This document shows positions 17,965-26,836 of a DNA stretch of 64,000 bases, piece by piece; within the stretch, counting starts at the first letter, position 1; every line of letters begins with the position of its first letter. The stretch lies in the NCBI GenBank assembly GCA_002400415.1, contig DGQP01000005.1, forward strand, positions 654,266 through 718,265, given 5' to 3'. The translations under genes were made by a program, and so were the position numbers. The notes below the pieces were generated by a model. It did no database searches, had not been told where the DNA came from, and saw nothing but the letters and a program-made list of their open reading frames with translations. Origin of the DNA: Chitinophagaceae bacterium UBA4411. Its GTDB lineage: Bacteria; Bacteroidota; Bacteroidia; Chitinophagales; Chitinophagaceae.

Positions 17965-18522
17965 ATGAAAGCAATTGTGAAATCTGGAATGGCTGTGATA
18001 TTTTTTTTAGCTGCTTCGCTGGCGTTTTTTGCACAGGTAGCACCTGAAAAAGGCGATAGAAACAATCGACAGCCTCAAGCGGTTGGTATGATGCCCGGGA
18101 CAAATATGTCATTGCATTTTAGTGATAAAGACCAGGTGGATATTAACCCGGAAACAGAATACCCTGTCGTGGTAAAACGGTTCAGGAAGTTATTTCCCGG
18201 TGCGACTAAAGAAGCATGGTACAAAGAAGAGAATAGCTTGTTTATTTATTTCTTTCATTGGGGAAATAAGGTGACGGCTGTTTTCAACCTGCAGAGTTCT
18301 CTGAACTATGCTATCGCAAACCTGGAAATTGCAGACCTGCCCGGCAGGTTTATTGATAAAATTGAAAGACTGTATAAAGGATACGGATTTTTCAATGTAA
18401 AACAAATTATGCGGGCTGATTGCTCAGCCTATGAGATCATACTGGTGAATCTCTGTGAGTATGTTATTATCAATGTTACAGAAGAAGAAATCACTGAGCA
18501 GAGGAGAGTCAGGAAAATATAA
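17965..18522 (+). CDS. Exported PepSY-like domain protein
   Basis: The 185-residue protein has a signal peptide (VIFFLAASLAFFAQ) and a mature part containing VVKRFRKLFPGATKEAWYKE and LFIYFFHWGNKVTAVFN. These match the pattern of PepSY-like (beta-lactamase-inhibitor-like) periplasmic proteins of Bacteroidota, in which F-P-x-A is followed by W and a beta-strand. The C-terminus (about 110-180) repeats a related helix-strand arrangement. The role of the family is unclear. A bidirectional terminator follows. Assignment rests on motif similarity only. Confidence 0.6.
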   Translation: MKAIVKSGMAVIFFLAASLAFFAQVAPEKGDRNNRQPQAVGMMPGTNMSLHFSDKDQVDINPETEYPVVVKRFRKLFPGATKEAWYKEENSLFIYFFHWGNKVTAVFNLQSSLNYAIANLEIADLPGRFIDKIERLYKGYGFFNVKQIMRADCSAYEIILVNLCEYVIINVTEEEITEQRRVRKI

Positions 18523-18580
18523 AAGACGGTTTATAATCTTTTTTGCGGATAGCATCGCAAAGGCAGGTTCATCAGGAACA

Positions 18581-18612
18581 AGTACAGCCCGTAACAGGGC
18601 TGTACTATTTTA
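18581..18612. terminator. Hairpin terminator between convergent genes
   Basis: A perfect 10-bp stem (AGTACAGCCC/GGGCTGTACT) with a 6-nt loop is followed by ATTTTA. It separates the PepSY-like gene from the convergent lipoprotein gene. The T-tract is short. Confidence 0.6.
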
Positions 18613-18628
18613 CGGTTATACCAACTCT

Positions 18629-19282
18629 TTACATTGGCTTAAGAACGGCTGTTTTTTGATCGGCTAATACACTTTTCTTTACCATATCTTTTACGATCAT
18701 TTCACCGTATTCATCCGCCAGGTTTTCGGAGCCCGGTGAGTCAAAAGACTGGCTCTGGGATGAATAGATCAGTTCATTATTAGTCAGATCATACAAATTA
18801 CTTTCCCAGAAATATTTGGTATCAGTTACATAATATCCCTGTGTATAGATACGGTCATACATCACTCTTGAATACCTCCAGAAACGGTTATGGTAGATGG
18901 AATATGGCGAGTAGTAAACCCGGCCGGGAACATATTGTTTTTCCCGGGTTTTATCCAGCAATACAACTGTCAGCACAGCATCAACACCGGAATTGCGGAG
19001 TTTGCTGATAGCCTGCTCCTCAGTCATATTCTCAAATGCTTTGGGGTTATATTCATCGCAGGAGCAAACTGCATCATAGCCCAATGCCTTCAAATCAGCC
19101 ACCAGGTGCTGCTCCATCTTTTCCCGTAATGAACGGTCTTTTTCTGTGATCAGCCCAAGCACTATAATTTTTTTAAACTTATTGGTTTGTACACTATCTG
19201 TTTTCCATGAACTGGTAATCCGGGAGGAAGTGCCGCAACCCATCATCAGCAGCAAAGCCGCCCCTATTAAAATCTGTTTCAT
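18629..19282 (-). CDS. Lipoprotein of unknown function (217 aa)
   Basis: The start at 19282 gives a clean lipoprotein signal (MKQILIGAALLLMMGCG, lipid-modified Cys at about 17), so the product is probably membrane-anchored. The mature part begins TSSRITSSWKTDS, then KIIVLGLITEKDRSLREKME and DLKALGYDAVCS, followed by a Tyr-rich stretch around residues 120-160. The pattern of a conserved strand plus VDAVLTVVLLD suggests a nucleotide-free periplasmic domain found in similar Bacteroidota lipoproteins; I cannot name it. No operon partner. Confidence 0.65.
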   Translation of the reverse strand: MKQILIGAALLLMMGCGTSSRITSSWKTDSVQTNKFKKIIVLGLITEKDRSLREKMEQHLVADLKALGYDAVCSCDEYNPKAFENMTEEQAISKLRNSGVDAVLTVVLLDKTREKQYVPGRVYYSPYSIYHNRFWRYSRVMYDRIYTQGYYVTDTKYFWESNLYDLTNNELIYSSQSQSFDSPGSENLADEYGEMIVKDMVKKSVLADQKTAVLKPM

Positions 19283-19447
19283 ACGATGAGTTTTGTTCCG
19301 GTAATTTACTATAGCAGAAGGCCTGCTTCCTATGATAATAGTCACATGTCCGTAAGCAGGACCTGATATTTGTGTTGGTATAGCTGAAATATATCATAAA
19401 TGGAGAAAAGAAATCTGTTGTAACTTCCCGGTCAAACGAGATGTTCA

Positions 19448-20911
19448 GTGAAGCAATTTCCGGGAAACAACCTGATAAAACAGTTGCTGTTTGTAATTAT
19501 AGCGGGTTTATTTTTTTTACCTTCTGAAGCGCAACTTTGTTCCGGCAGCCTGGGTGATCCCGTAGTGAATATAACTTTCGGCAACGTTTCAAATGGTGAT
19601 CCGGGTGTTTCGCCTCCTGCAGGTTATACTTACACAAGCTCTTCCTGCCCTGATGATGGTTATTACACAATTACCCGGTCCACTTCCGGTTGTTTTGGTA
19701 ATTCATGGCATTCAGTTAGTGCCGACCATACCGGCAACGGGGCTTTTATGCTGGTGAATGCGTCCTTCCAGGCAGGTGATTTTTATGTGGGGCGGGTGAC
19801 CGGACTCTGCCCTAATACGACGTATGAATTTTCTGCCTGGCTTATGAATGTTTTATTATCTCCGTCGGGAATTCAGCCCAATATTACTTTTACTATTGAA
19901 TCCCTTTCGGGTACTGTATTAAATCAATTCAATACGGGCGGCATCCCGGTAACAGTGCAGCCAAGGTGGGAGCAGTATGGGTTCTATTTTACCACCACTG
20001 CCGGTAATCCTGATATTGTATTACGGATGCGCAATAATGCACCCGGCGGCCTGGGAAATGATCTGGCGTTAGATGATATTACTTTCCGTCCCTGCGGCCC
20101 GGTTGTTGCAGCAAGTTTACAGGGAAGCAACAGCGCAATAGATGTCTGTAGTGATGAACAGCAATCATCTTATGATTTCAGTGCAAGTATCTCGCCCGGT
20201 TTTGTTTCACCGGTATATCAATGGCAGGTAAGTACTGATTCAGGGAGAGTGTGGAGAGATATTCCGGGAGCAACAGATCTCATATACCAGCGGCTGCGTA
20301 CAGCGCAGGGCGCTTACTGGTACCGGCTTACTGTTGCAGAAAATGGAAACGCTGGGATTACAGCTTGTCGTATTGCTTCTAATGTCAATATTATCCGTGT
20401 TCATAATGATCCTGTTATTACTGCAGGTCCTGATAAGACCATTGTGCGGGGCGAGCAAATAAAAATAGCAGCAGCAAATGAAAGCGGAGGAGGGACCTGG
20501 TTTAGCTGGACTCCCCCTGATTACCTGAACGATGACTCTATTCTTAATCCTGTTGCCTCACCCGTCAGTAGTACACTCTATACACTTTCGGCAGTTTCAG
20601 TTTTCGGTTGCCGCAGTGAAGACCAGGTGTTGATTAAAGTAGTGGCAGGGATTTTTGTGCCAACCGCTTTTACGCCGGATAATGATGGGAAGAATGACTA
20701 TTGGCAGATACCTTTCCTTGATCCTGCGAAAGGGGCTGCTGTTTCTGTTTTTAACCGGAATGGTCAATTGGTTTATCATGTAAAGGGAGCAGTTGTTAAC
20801 TGGGACGGATATTATAATGGCTTACCACAACCTTCTGGTGTTTATGTTTACCATATCCGCTTCAGGGGAGGAACTGCAGATATGAAAGGAATTATAACAC
20901 TTATCCGGTAA
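19448..20911 (+). CDS. Secreted protein with gliding-motility-type (CHU_C) C-terminus
   Basis: This is a 487-residue exported protein. The signal peptide (LLFVIIAGLFFLPSEAQ) is followed by a beta-sandwich resembling carbohydrate-binding modules (about 35-225: NGAFMLVNASFQAGDFYVGRV, LALDDITFRPC), an Ig-like segment (YQWQVSTDSGRVWRDIPGA), and a type B type IX sorting domain (IFVPTAFTPDNDGKNDYW to the end, with VFNRNGQLVY and PSGVYVYHI). The start codon is GTG; the ATG 7 nt upstream is out of frame and stops early. Such proteins are exported to the cell surface through the type IX system. Confidence 0.82.
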   Translation: MKQFPGNNLIKQLLFVIIAGLFFLPSEAQLCSGSLGDPVVNITFGNVSNGDPGVSPPAGYTYTSSSCPDDGYYTITRSTSGCFGNSWHSVSADHTGNGAFMLVNASFQAGDFYVGRVTGLCPNTTYEFSAWLMNVLLSPSGIQPNITFTIESLSGTVLNQFNTGGIPVTVQPRWEQYGFYFTTTAGNPDIVLRMRNNAPGGLGNDLALDDITFRPCGPVVAASLQGSNSAIDVCSDEQQSSYDFSASISPGFVSPVYQWQVSTDSGRVWRDIPGATDLIYQRLRTAQGAYWYRLTVAENGNAGITACRIASNVNIIRVHNDPVITAGPDKTIVRGEQIKIAAANESGGGTWFSWTPPDYLNDDSILNPVASPVSSTLYTLSAVSVFGCRSEDQVLIKVVAGIFVPTAFTPDNDGKNDYWQIPFLDPAKGAAVSVFNRNGQLVYHVKGAVVNWDGYYNGLPQPSGVYVYHIRFRGGTADMKGIITLIR

Positions 20912-21276
20912 AGAAGCCTTTTCCCCGTTCATTCATCAACCCGTTTTAAGATTATCTGGCAAGCCCCTGAAAACCCTGGTATCAATTCATATATGATATT
21001 CTTAATTGAAAAAGTTTATGGAATTGTAATCTGTGACCAGGTGTAGGTCAAGCCGACTTTGCTGTGAATATAAAAATGAAGAAACCGGAAAATAAGTGTT
21101 TTATTTATTAAAATAGGAGCTGTATTTCTATATATAATCATTTTTTGTTGTTATTTTTCTGATAGAAACGAAGCCAACAATCAACCCCTTCAGGTTTATT
21201 GTCTGCTCATTTAGCACAGAACATTTATATAACCAGGCTCGGTTAGCAAGCATCTATTTTACTGAAAGCAGATGCT
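20912..21276. other. 365-bp intergenic region without a recognisable gene
   Basis: The stretch is A/T-rich between a secreted-protein gene and the phosphorelay operon. I saw no reading frame of note, no hairpin terminator and no good TAnnTTTG box. A promoter for the operon must lie here or further upstream, but I cannot place it. Confidence 0.5.
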
Positions 21277-22977
21277 ATGAGGAAATTTTCGACCAATTGG
21301 ATCCTTATCACAGGAATTGCATCGGTATTCATTACCGTTGCAACAGTACTTTTTGTGTCAATCCGCCAGTCACAAAGAGTACGGGATACCACCAGCCAGG
21401 TTGACCGGACAGAGCGGATTCTCAGGCAAGTCCAAAAACTGATCGTGACATCGCTTGACAATGAGACGGGCGCCCGCGGATTTGTATTAACCGGCCGGGA
21501 AAAATACCTGGAACCATTGCGAAATTCTGTAACAGCTTTTCAGACAGATATATCGGACCTTGAGAAGCTGGTTGCCGGCAATTCCTTACAGGGGCAATTA
21601 ATGGATTCACTGAAAACAACGATCAGCCGGAGAATTGCTTTTTCCGACAGTATGGTACTTCTGCGAAGACAGGCAGGTCTTGAGTTTACTATTGATCTTA
21701 TTGAGTCGGGCAGAGGTAAATACTACACCGATGAGATCAGGCGGATTGGGAATAATATGAGCAATATAGTCAATCAGCTATTAACCGAGCGAAAGGCCAA
21801 GAATGAAAGAACCATCACTAACCTTAATATTATTCTCTATAGTATTCTTGCTGTTGTAGCCCTGATGAGTATTCATATACTGCGCAGGATTAAAAGAGAT
21901 ATTGACCAGCAAAAGACAAATGAGGAAAAATTCAGTGCTTTACTGGATGCTGCTCCTGACGCAACCGTTATTGTTGATAGTTCGGGCATTATACAAATGA
22001 TCAACCTTCAGACGGAAAATCTCTTTGGATACAGCAGGGCAGAAATGCTGGGGCAGCCTGTTGAAATACTGATTCCCCGGGAACTCAGATTGAAACATGT
22101 GCAACACCGGGGTGATTTTATGAAATCGGCCAAAGTAAGAGCAATGGGGGCAGGAATAGAATTAAATGCTGTAAAGAAGGGCGGGATGACGTTCCCGGTA
22201 GAAATCAGCTTATCACCAATTGGTACAAAAGAGGGAGTACTGGTATCTGCATCGGTCAGGGACATCACGCTTAGAAAAAACCTGGAGAATGAATTAAAGA
22301 AAATGAATTCAGAACTCGAAGCATTTACCTATTCAGTTTCACATGATCTGAGGGCGCCGTTGAGAGGTATTATCGGTTTTACGGTTGTCCTTGAGGAAGA
22401 TTATGGCAGCAAACTGGATGATGAAGCCAGGCGGATAACCGGAATCATTAAGGCGAATACACTTAAGATGGGGCACCTGGTGGATGACCTGCTGGCATTT
22501 TCACGAATGGGCAGACAGGAATTATTAAAAACAACAGTCAGTATGGCCGGTATAGTGATTGAAATAGTTAATGATATAAAAGGAAGCGGGAATAATCAAC
22601 AAATAGAATGGAATATAGGCGCCCTTGCTGATGTGAATGCAGATATAAGTACGATCCGGCAGGTATGGATCAACCTCATTTCCAATGCTGTTAAATACTC
22701 CGGCAGCAAAGAAAATCCCCGGATTGATATCGGTTATAACCATCAGGAGGGGATGTATGTTTTTTATGTAAAGGATAATGGCGTGGGATTTGATAACCGG
22801 TATAAGGATAAACTTTTCAGGGTGTTTCAGCGACTGCACAGTGCGGAAGAATTTGAGGGGACAGGGGTGGGACTGGCACTGGTTGAAAAAATTGTATCAA
22901 GGCATGGTGGTAATGTTTGGGCAGAAGGCGAGGTGGGCCGGGGAGCCAGCTTCTATTTCTCATTGCCTGCGGATTAA
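21277..22977 (+). CDS. CHASE3-PAS sensor histidine kinase
   Basis: This 566-residue membrane kinase has a first membrane span (about 8-28) and a CHASE3 extracytoplasmic sensor (about 35-180, with SLDNETGARGFVLTG). A second span at about 185-205 precedes a PAS domain (LLDAAPDATVIVDSSG, FGYSRAEMLGQPVEILIP). HisKA carries His356 in YSVSHDLRAPLRG, and the HATPase shows NLISNAVKYS, DNGVGFD and GTGVGLALVEKIV. It heads a three-gene run with a CheY-like protein and a receiver-PAS-PAS kinase, so it probably phosphorylates the small receiver. The ligand is unknown. Confidence 0.93.
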   Translation: MRKFSTNWILITGIASVFITVATVLFVSIRQSQRVRDTTSQVDRTERILRQVQKLIVTSLDNETGARGFVLTGREKYLEPLRNSVTAFQTDISDLEKLVAGNSLQGQLMDSLKTTISRRIAFSDSMVLLRRQAGLEFTIDLIESGRGKYYTDEIRRIGNNMSNIVNQLLTERKAKNERTITNLNIILYSILAVVALMSIHILRRIKRDIDQQKTNEEKFSALLDAAPDATVIVDSSGIIQMINLQTENLFGYSRAEMLGQPVEILIPRELRLKHVQHRGDFMKSAKVRAMGAGIELNAVKKGGMTFPVEISLSPIGTKEGVLVSASVRDITLRKNLENELKKMNSELEAFTYSVSHDLRAPLRGIIGFTVVLEEDYGSKLDDEARRITGIIKANTLKMGHLVDDLLAFSRMGRQELLKTTVSMAGIVIEIVNDIKGSGNNQQIEWNIGALADVNADISTIRQVWINLISNAVKYSGSKENPRIDIGYNHQEGMYVFYVKDNGVGFDNRYKDKLFRVFQRLHSAEEFEGTGVGLALVEKIVSRHGGNVWAEGEVGRGASFYFSLPAD

Positions 22978-23015
22978 AACAAAATCTGATTGATAAACAA
23001 TAAACAGGATTATTT

Positions 23016-23468
23016 ATGAACTCAAATACTGTGGAAATATTACTTGTGGAAGATAATATCAGTGATGCAGAGCTGACCATCCGTGAACTGCGGCGTCATA
23101 ATATGGCTAACAATCTGGTGCATGTAAAAGATGGTGAAGAAGCGCTGGAATTTATATTCGGCACCGGTCGTTATGCAGGACAAAGAGAAAATTTTTTATT
23201 ACCTAAGGTGGTATTGCTTGATATACAAATGCCAAAACTGAATGGTATTGAAGTATTGCAGGAATTAAAAAAAAATCCGTTAACACATGCAATGCCGGTT
23301 GTTATACTGACTTCGTCAAAAGAAAACCCTGATATAAAGCGTTGCTATGAACTTGGCGCCAACAGCTATATTGTGAAACCGGTAAACTTTGAACGGTTTG
23401 CAGAAGCAATACGAAACCTCGGATTTTTCTGGCTGTTGCTTAATCAATCTCCATCACAAAAACTATAG
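23016..23468 (+). CDS. CheY-like single-domain response regulator
   Basis: This is a 150-residue stand-alone receiver of the Rcp1 type. It shows LLVEDNISDAEL, phospho-acceptor D69 in VVLLDIQMPKLNG, VVILTSSKENPD and the Lys in YIVKPVNF. There is no output domain. It lies 38 bp after the CHASE3 kinase and 3 bp before the next kinase, so it likely shuttles phosphate between them. The C-terminal ~15 residues (FFWLLLNQSPSQKL) extend past the receiver fold. Confidence 0.92.
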   Translation: MNSNTVEILLVEDNISDAELTIRELRRHNMANNLVHVKDGEEALEFIFGTGRYAGQRENFLLPKVVLLDIQMPKLNGIEVLQELKKNPLTHAMPVVILTSSKENPDIKRCYELGANSYIVKPVNFERFAEAIRNLGFFWLLLNQSPSQKL

Positions 23469-23471
23469 GGT

Positions 23472-25244
23472 TTGTCAGCAAAGTTAAAAATATTAATGCT
23501 TGAAGACAGCCATACTGATGCGGAACTGGTGCAGCGTGTATTGAAAAAGGAGGACTTTCCTGCAATTTTTCGCCTTGCAATGTCAAAACCTGATTTTATA
23601 CAGGAGCTTGATCAGCATAAACCGGATGTAATACTTGCTGATAATTCATTGCCGCAATTTGATGCCACGGAAGCGCTCAGGATAGTCCGGCAACAGGAGG
23701 AACTGATTCCGTTTATCATGGTCACGGGCACTGTTTCGGAAGAATTTGCCGCCCGTATTATTAAAGAAGGGGCGGATGATTATATTCTGAAAGACCGGTT
23801 AATCCGGCTCCCGTCCGCTATCGAAGCGGCTGTGCGGCAACGGCAATATGAAAGGGACAGGAACAGGGCACTGAAGGAACTGGTGGAAAGCGAAGAAAAA
23901 TACAGGAGTCTCGTTGACAGGATATCGGATGGTTTTTTGGCCATGGATGAAAACCTCCATGTGACTTTTATTAACCAGACTGCTGAACAATTATTGCAAT
24001 CTTCCCCGGGATTACTTATCGGAAAAAATCTCTTAAAAGAGTTTCCCGAAGCTTTTGACCGCCCGATTCACAAGGCCTTCCTCCGGGCAATGAAAACAGG
24101 TTACAATATACATCTCGAGGAGTATTCTGCTGTAATGGACAAATGGCTGTATGGAAGTATTTATCCCTCTGCTACCGGGTTGTCCGTTTTTTTCCGGGAC
24201 ATAACTGAGCAAAGGAAAGCAGAAGAAACAGCAAGGGAAAGTGAGGAAAAATATAGAGTATTCATTCAACGGATTACGGATGCCTTTATCGCACTGGATA
24301 AAAACTGGTGTTATACTTACCTGAACAGGCAGGCTGGTGAACTGCTGCAGCGGGATATCAATGAACTGATCGGAAAAAATATTTGGGAAGAATTTCCCCA
24401 GGCAGTGGGCTCTGAAACGTATAAGGCCTTTTACAAGGCCATGGAGGAACAGTGCTATATCAGTAATACAGATTATTTTCAACCGCTCGACCTCTGGCAG
24501 GAGAATTTCATTTATCCTTCGGGGGATGGCCTGTCAGTCTTTATCAGGAATATAACGGAAAAGAAAAAGCTGGAAATTGCATTGCAGGAGCAAGAGCGCA
24601 GGGAACAGATCAAACTTACCGCTACTTCCCTGCAGGCACAGGAAAAAGAACGAAATGCAATTGCTGTTGAATTGCACGACAATGTTAACCAGATACTCGT
24701 AGGCACGAATGCCTTATTAAGTGTGATCAGGGATTCCCCGGAACGGGCACCTCAGCTCATAACTACCTGTATGGATAATCTCAGGAATGCCATTGAGGAG
24801 AACAGGAAAATTGCGCATGAACTGGTCAGCCCTGACCTCATAACAGAAACATTATTACAGCAGATCTACCGCCTGGGTCAGACGATGCTTCATCCCACAG
24901 GTTTACAGACTATTATCACCAACGAGAACTATGATGAAGAGAAACTTGACAAAGAACAAAAACTTGCCATTTACCGTATCGTACAGGAGCAATGCACCAA
25001 TATAATCAAGTATGCAAAAGCTTCCACCGTCACTTTTTCTTTATATACAACGGAGCAATTTTTTATCATGCAGATCGGGGATGATGGGCAGGGACTGGAC
25101 GCCGCGAATGTTAGCGAGGGAATTGGCCTTAAAAATATTGCAAGCCGGTTAAGTGTTTTTGGCGGAAATCTTGAAATTGATACAAAACCCGGAGAAGGAT
25201 TTCGGTTAAATATAAAAATACCCGTAAGATCGCCTGGTCTTTAG
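23472..25244 (+). CDS. Receiver-PAS-PAS histidine kinase (HisKA_3)
   Basis: This is a 590-residue soluble hybrid kinase with the receiver at its N-terminus (LKILMLEDSHTDAEL, D57 in VILADNSLP). Two tandem PAS domains follow at about 140-250 and 260-370 (both with LDK/MDE...NLHVTFIN or NWCYTYLN and GKNL/GKNI blocks), then HisKA_3 with His402 in AVELHDNVNQILVG. The HATPase has VQEQCTNIIKYA and DDGQGLD. The start is TTG, since the first ATG (residue 9) would cut into the first receiver strand. It starts 3 bp after the CheY-like gene stop, which suggests translational coupling. Confidence 0.9.
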   Translation: MSAKLKILMLEDSHTDAELVQRVLKKEDFPAIFRLAMSKPDFIQELDQHKPDVILADNSLPQFDATEALRIVRQQEELIPFIMVTGTVSEEFAARIIKEGADDYILKDRLIRLPSAIEAAVRQRQYERDRNRALKELVESEEKYRSLVDRISDGFLAMDENLHVTFINQTAEQLLQSSPGLLIGKNLLKEFPEAFDRPIHKAFLRAMKTGYNIHLEEYSAVMDKWLYGSIYPSATGLSVFFRDITEQRKAEETARESEEKYRVFIQRITDAFIALDKNWCYTYLNRQAGELLQRDINELIGKNIWEEFPQAVGSETYKAFYKAMEEQCYISNTDYFQPLDLWQENFIYPSGDGLSVFIRNITEKKKLEIALQEQERREQIKLTATSLQAQEKERNAIAVELHDNVNQILVGTNALLSVIRDSPERAPQLITTCMDNLRNAIEENRKIAHELVSPDLITETLLQQIYRLGQTMLHPTGLQTIITNENYDEEKLDKEQKLAIYRIVQEQCTNIIKYAKASTVTFSLYTTEQFFIMQIGDDGQGLDAANVSEGIGLKNIASRLSVFGGNLEIDTKPGEGFRLNIKIPVRSPGL

Positions 25245-25284
25245 AACAATACTGGTATCGTAAATCGGATTTCCGGGTACAATC

Positions 25285-25590
25285 CTAATAATTTTCTTCG
25301 AGGTAGTGAGAGGTGACCAGTTGATCTGACCGCAGCTGTTCCTTACAGAGTTCCAGTTGTAACTCTTTTTCTATCTGGGAATGATCTTTCAGGAAGTTAT
25401 TCACAGGCAATGCCATACGGTTAAAATAAGAGCCGGCCTTATCATACATCGAGCTAAACTCATCACGGATAACTGTTACACTCTCCTGTAATTGTTTCTT
25501 TGCCTGTACATAGGATTGATGCACCCGTTCATTGAGCGAATAGACCGTTTCGGCAATCTGTTGAGGCTGTATAAGATTTAATGCTGACAT
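25285..25590 (-). CDS. Small helical protein of unknown function (101 aa)
   Basis: The 101-residue product has no signal peptide or membrane span. It is predicted helical over most of its length (MSALNLIQPQQIAETVYSLN, VQAKKQLQESVTVIRDEF), ending in an acidic helix (IEKELQLELCKEQL). I do not recognise a family. It is convergent with the receiver-PAS-PAS kinase gene, 40 bp apart. A coiled-coil role is conceivable but not shown. Confidence 0.55.
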   Translation of the reverse strand: MSALNLIQPQQIAETVYSLNERVHQSYVQAKKQLQESVTVIRDEFSSMYDKAGSYFNRMALPVNNFLKDHSQIEKELQLELCKEQLRSDQLVTSHYLEENY

Positions 25591-25750
25591 AACTAACCGT
25601 TTGATACTATACCTTCAATTTCGTGCCGGAAAAAAGGAGCAGAAAGATTGTTATTGAAATGTAGTTGCTTACAAATACAAATGTGGACAACTATTATTAC
25701 CCCTGTAATAAATTGGGGTCATATTATTGTTAACGGTTACGCAGGGGCAT

Positions 25751-25779
25751 AAAAAAATCCCCCTGAATCAGGAGGATTT
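25751..25779 (-). terminator. Terminator after the DUF1573 pair
   Basis: On the minus strand a 9-bp stem (AATCCTCCT/AGGGGGATT, one G-T pair) is followed by seven T residues. Confidence 0.75.
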
Positions 25780-25804
25780 ATATACGGTTAAAAACGGAGT
25801 AGTA

Positions 25805-26221
25805 TTAATTTCCTTTTGTTTTCTCCCAGGCTTCATAAGCTTCAGCTGTCAGTACTTCGCCGGTGATGATCAGTTTTTTAGGTTCTTCAACACCTCCCAG
25901 TTTAATGAAAACTTCTTTGGTGAAAGGAGCTACGGCTGCTGCATTATACTGAACTTTCAGCTTCACTGTTTCGCCGGGCATGATCGGCTTTTCAATTTTT
26001 TCAGGGGTGGTACATCCGCAACCAGCCCAGGTGTTTTCAACAACTACAGGCTTTGTGCTGATATTTGTAAGCTCAAAAGAGTAATTAACAGGAACACTCT
26101 GTTTCAATTTACCAAAATCGTGTTTTTCTGTATTTACTTTGATCATCTCATCAGCCTTTACTTGTGCCATTGCGGCGAAGCTGAATAAAAAAGCGGTTGC
26201 GAGTAATGCGATCTTCTTCAT
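25805..26221 (-). CDS. DUF1573 domain protein, exported (copy 2)
   Basis: This 138-residue periplasmic or surface protein has a signal peptide (MKKIALLATAFLFSFAAMAQ) and one DUF1573 beta-sandwich: HDFGKLKQSVPVNYSFELTN, a CGCTTPE motif, PGETVKLKVQYN, and LIITGEVL. It lies 12 bp after its paralogue and shares the CGCTTPE motif, so the two form a tandem pair. Function is unknown; the fold resembles MSP/ASPM-like protein-interaction domains. Confidence 0.88.
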   Translation of the reverse strand: MKKIALLATAFLFSFAAMAQVKADEMIKVNTEKHDFGKLKQSVPVNYSFELTNISTKPVVVENTWAGCGCTTPEKIEKPIMPGETVKLKVQYNAAAVAPFTKEVFIKLGGVEEPKKLIITGEVLTAEAYEAWEKTKGN

Positions 26222-26233
26222 TTGTTGGATATT

Positions 26234-26713
26234 TTAAAGTGTTTGTTTTTTTAAAAAATCAACGGCAGCATTAACAGGAGCAGAGCCTTCCGGGGCTTTC
26301 CAGACGGTTCCTTTGATCTTTAATTGCTGTGTTTGATTCGTATTATAAGTGATAGTAATCGGCTTTTCAAAATAACCTTCAGCAGCGGCATTATAACCCA
26401 CTCTGATCTTAACAGTTGCCCCGGGTGCAATGGGATCCCGGCTCCATTCAGGAGTGGTGCAACCACAGGTGGCCTGCACATTATCCAATTTTAGCGGGGT
26501 GGTGCCGGTATTGGTAATTTCAAAATTGTAATAAACGGGCTTTCCCTGGGGGATCTGGGTAAAATCGTGTTCAGTTTCCTTAAGCTTCAGAACATCGTTG
26601 CTTGCAGCCGTTTTGATGGTACTGCCATGGTCATGCCCGTCATTCGCAGAATGCTGGGCATATGAGAAAAAAAACAAAGATGATGCAAAAAAGGTAAGGA
26701 GTGTTTTCTTCAT
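26234..26713 (-). CDS. DUF1573 domain protein, exported (copy 1)
   Basis: The 159-residue protein has a signal peptide (MKKTLLTFFASSLFFFSYAQ), a short His-rich stretch (HSANDGHDHGS), and a DUF1573 domain with EHDFTQIPQGKPVYYNFEITN, CGCTTPEWS, PGATVKIRVGYNAAAEG and LKIKGTVW. It is longer than its downstream neighbour because of the His-rich segment and the C-terminal tail. The start at 26713 opens the signal peptide; an upstream in-frame ATG (26764) is less plausible. Confidence 0.88.
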   Translation of the reverse strand: MKKTLLTFFASSLFFFSYAQHSANDGHDHGSTIKTAASNDVLKLKETEHDFTQIPQGKPVYYNFEITNTGTTPLKLDNVQATCGCTTPEWSRDPIAPGATVKIRVGYNAAAEGYFEKPITITYNTNQTQQLKIKGTVWKAPEGSAPVNAAVDFLKKQTL

Positions 26714-26824
26714 ATTCCGGTTAATTGAAGACTTCAAAATTAGGGTAAAGATGCCACTTCTCATAGACAGGTTGCATGCCTGGATGTGGAATTTTTGGGG
26801 AAGGTTTAATGGGGGGCTTTCTTT

Positions 26825-26832
26825 TATCTTTG
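26825..26832 (+). promoter_or_regulatory. -7 promoter element TATCTTTG, E1 dehydrogenase
   Basis: Perfect TAnnTTTG match. The final G is 5 nt before the A of the start codon, so transcription probably begins at or next to the ATG. No good -33 TTTG at 19 bp spacing. Confidence 0.6.
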
Positions 26833-26836
26833 CCGC

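Noticed and set aside
17613..18065. A 150-residue minus-strand frame overlapping the PepSY-like gene start
   Set aside because: It covers the signal peptide of a credible plus-strand gene and has no recognisable domain or promoter.
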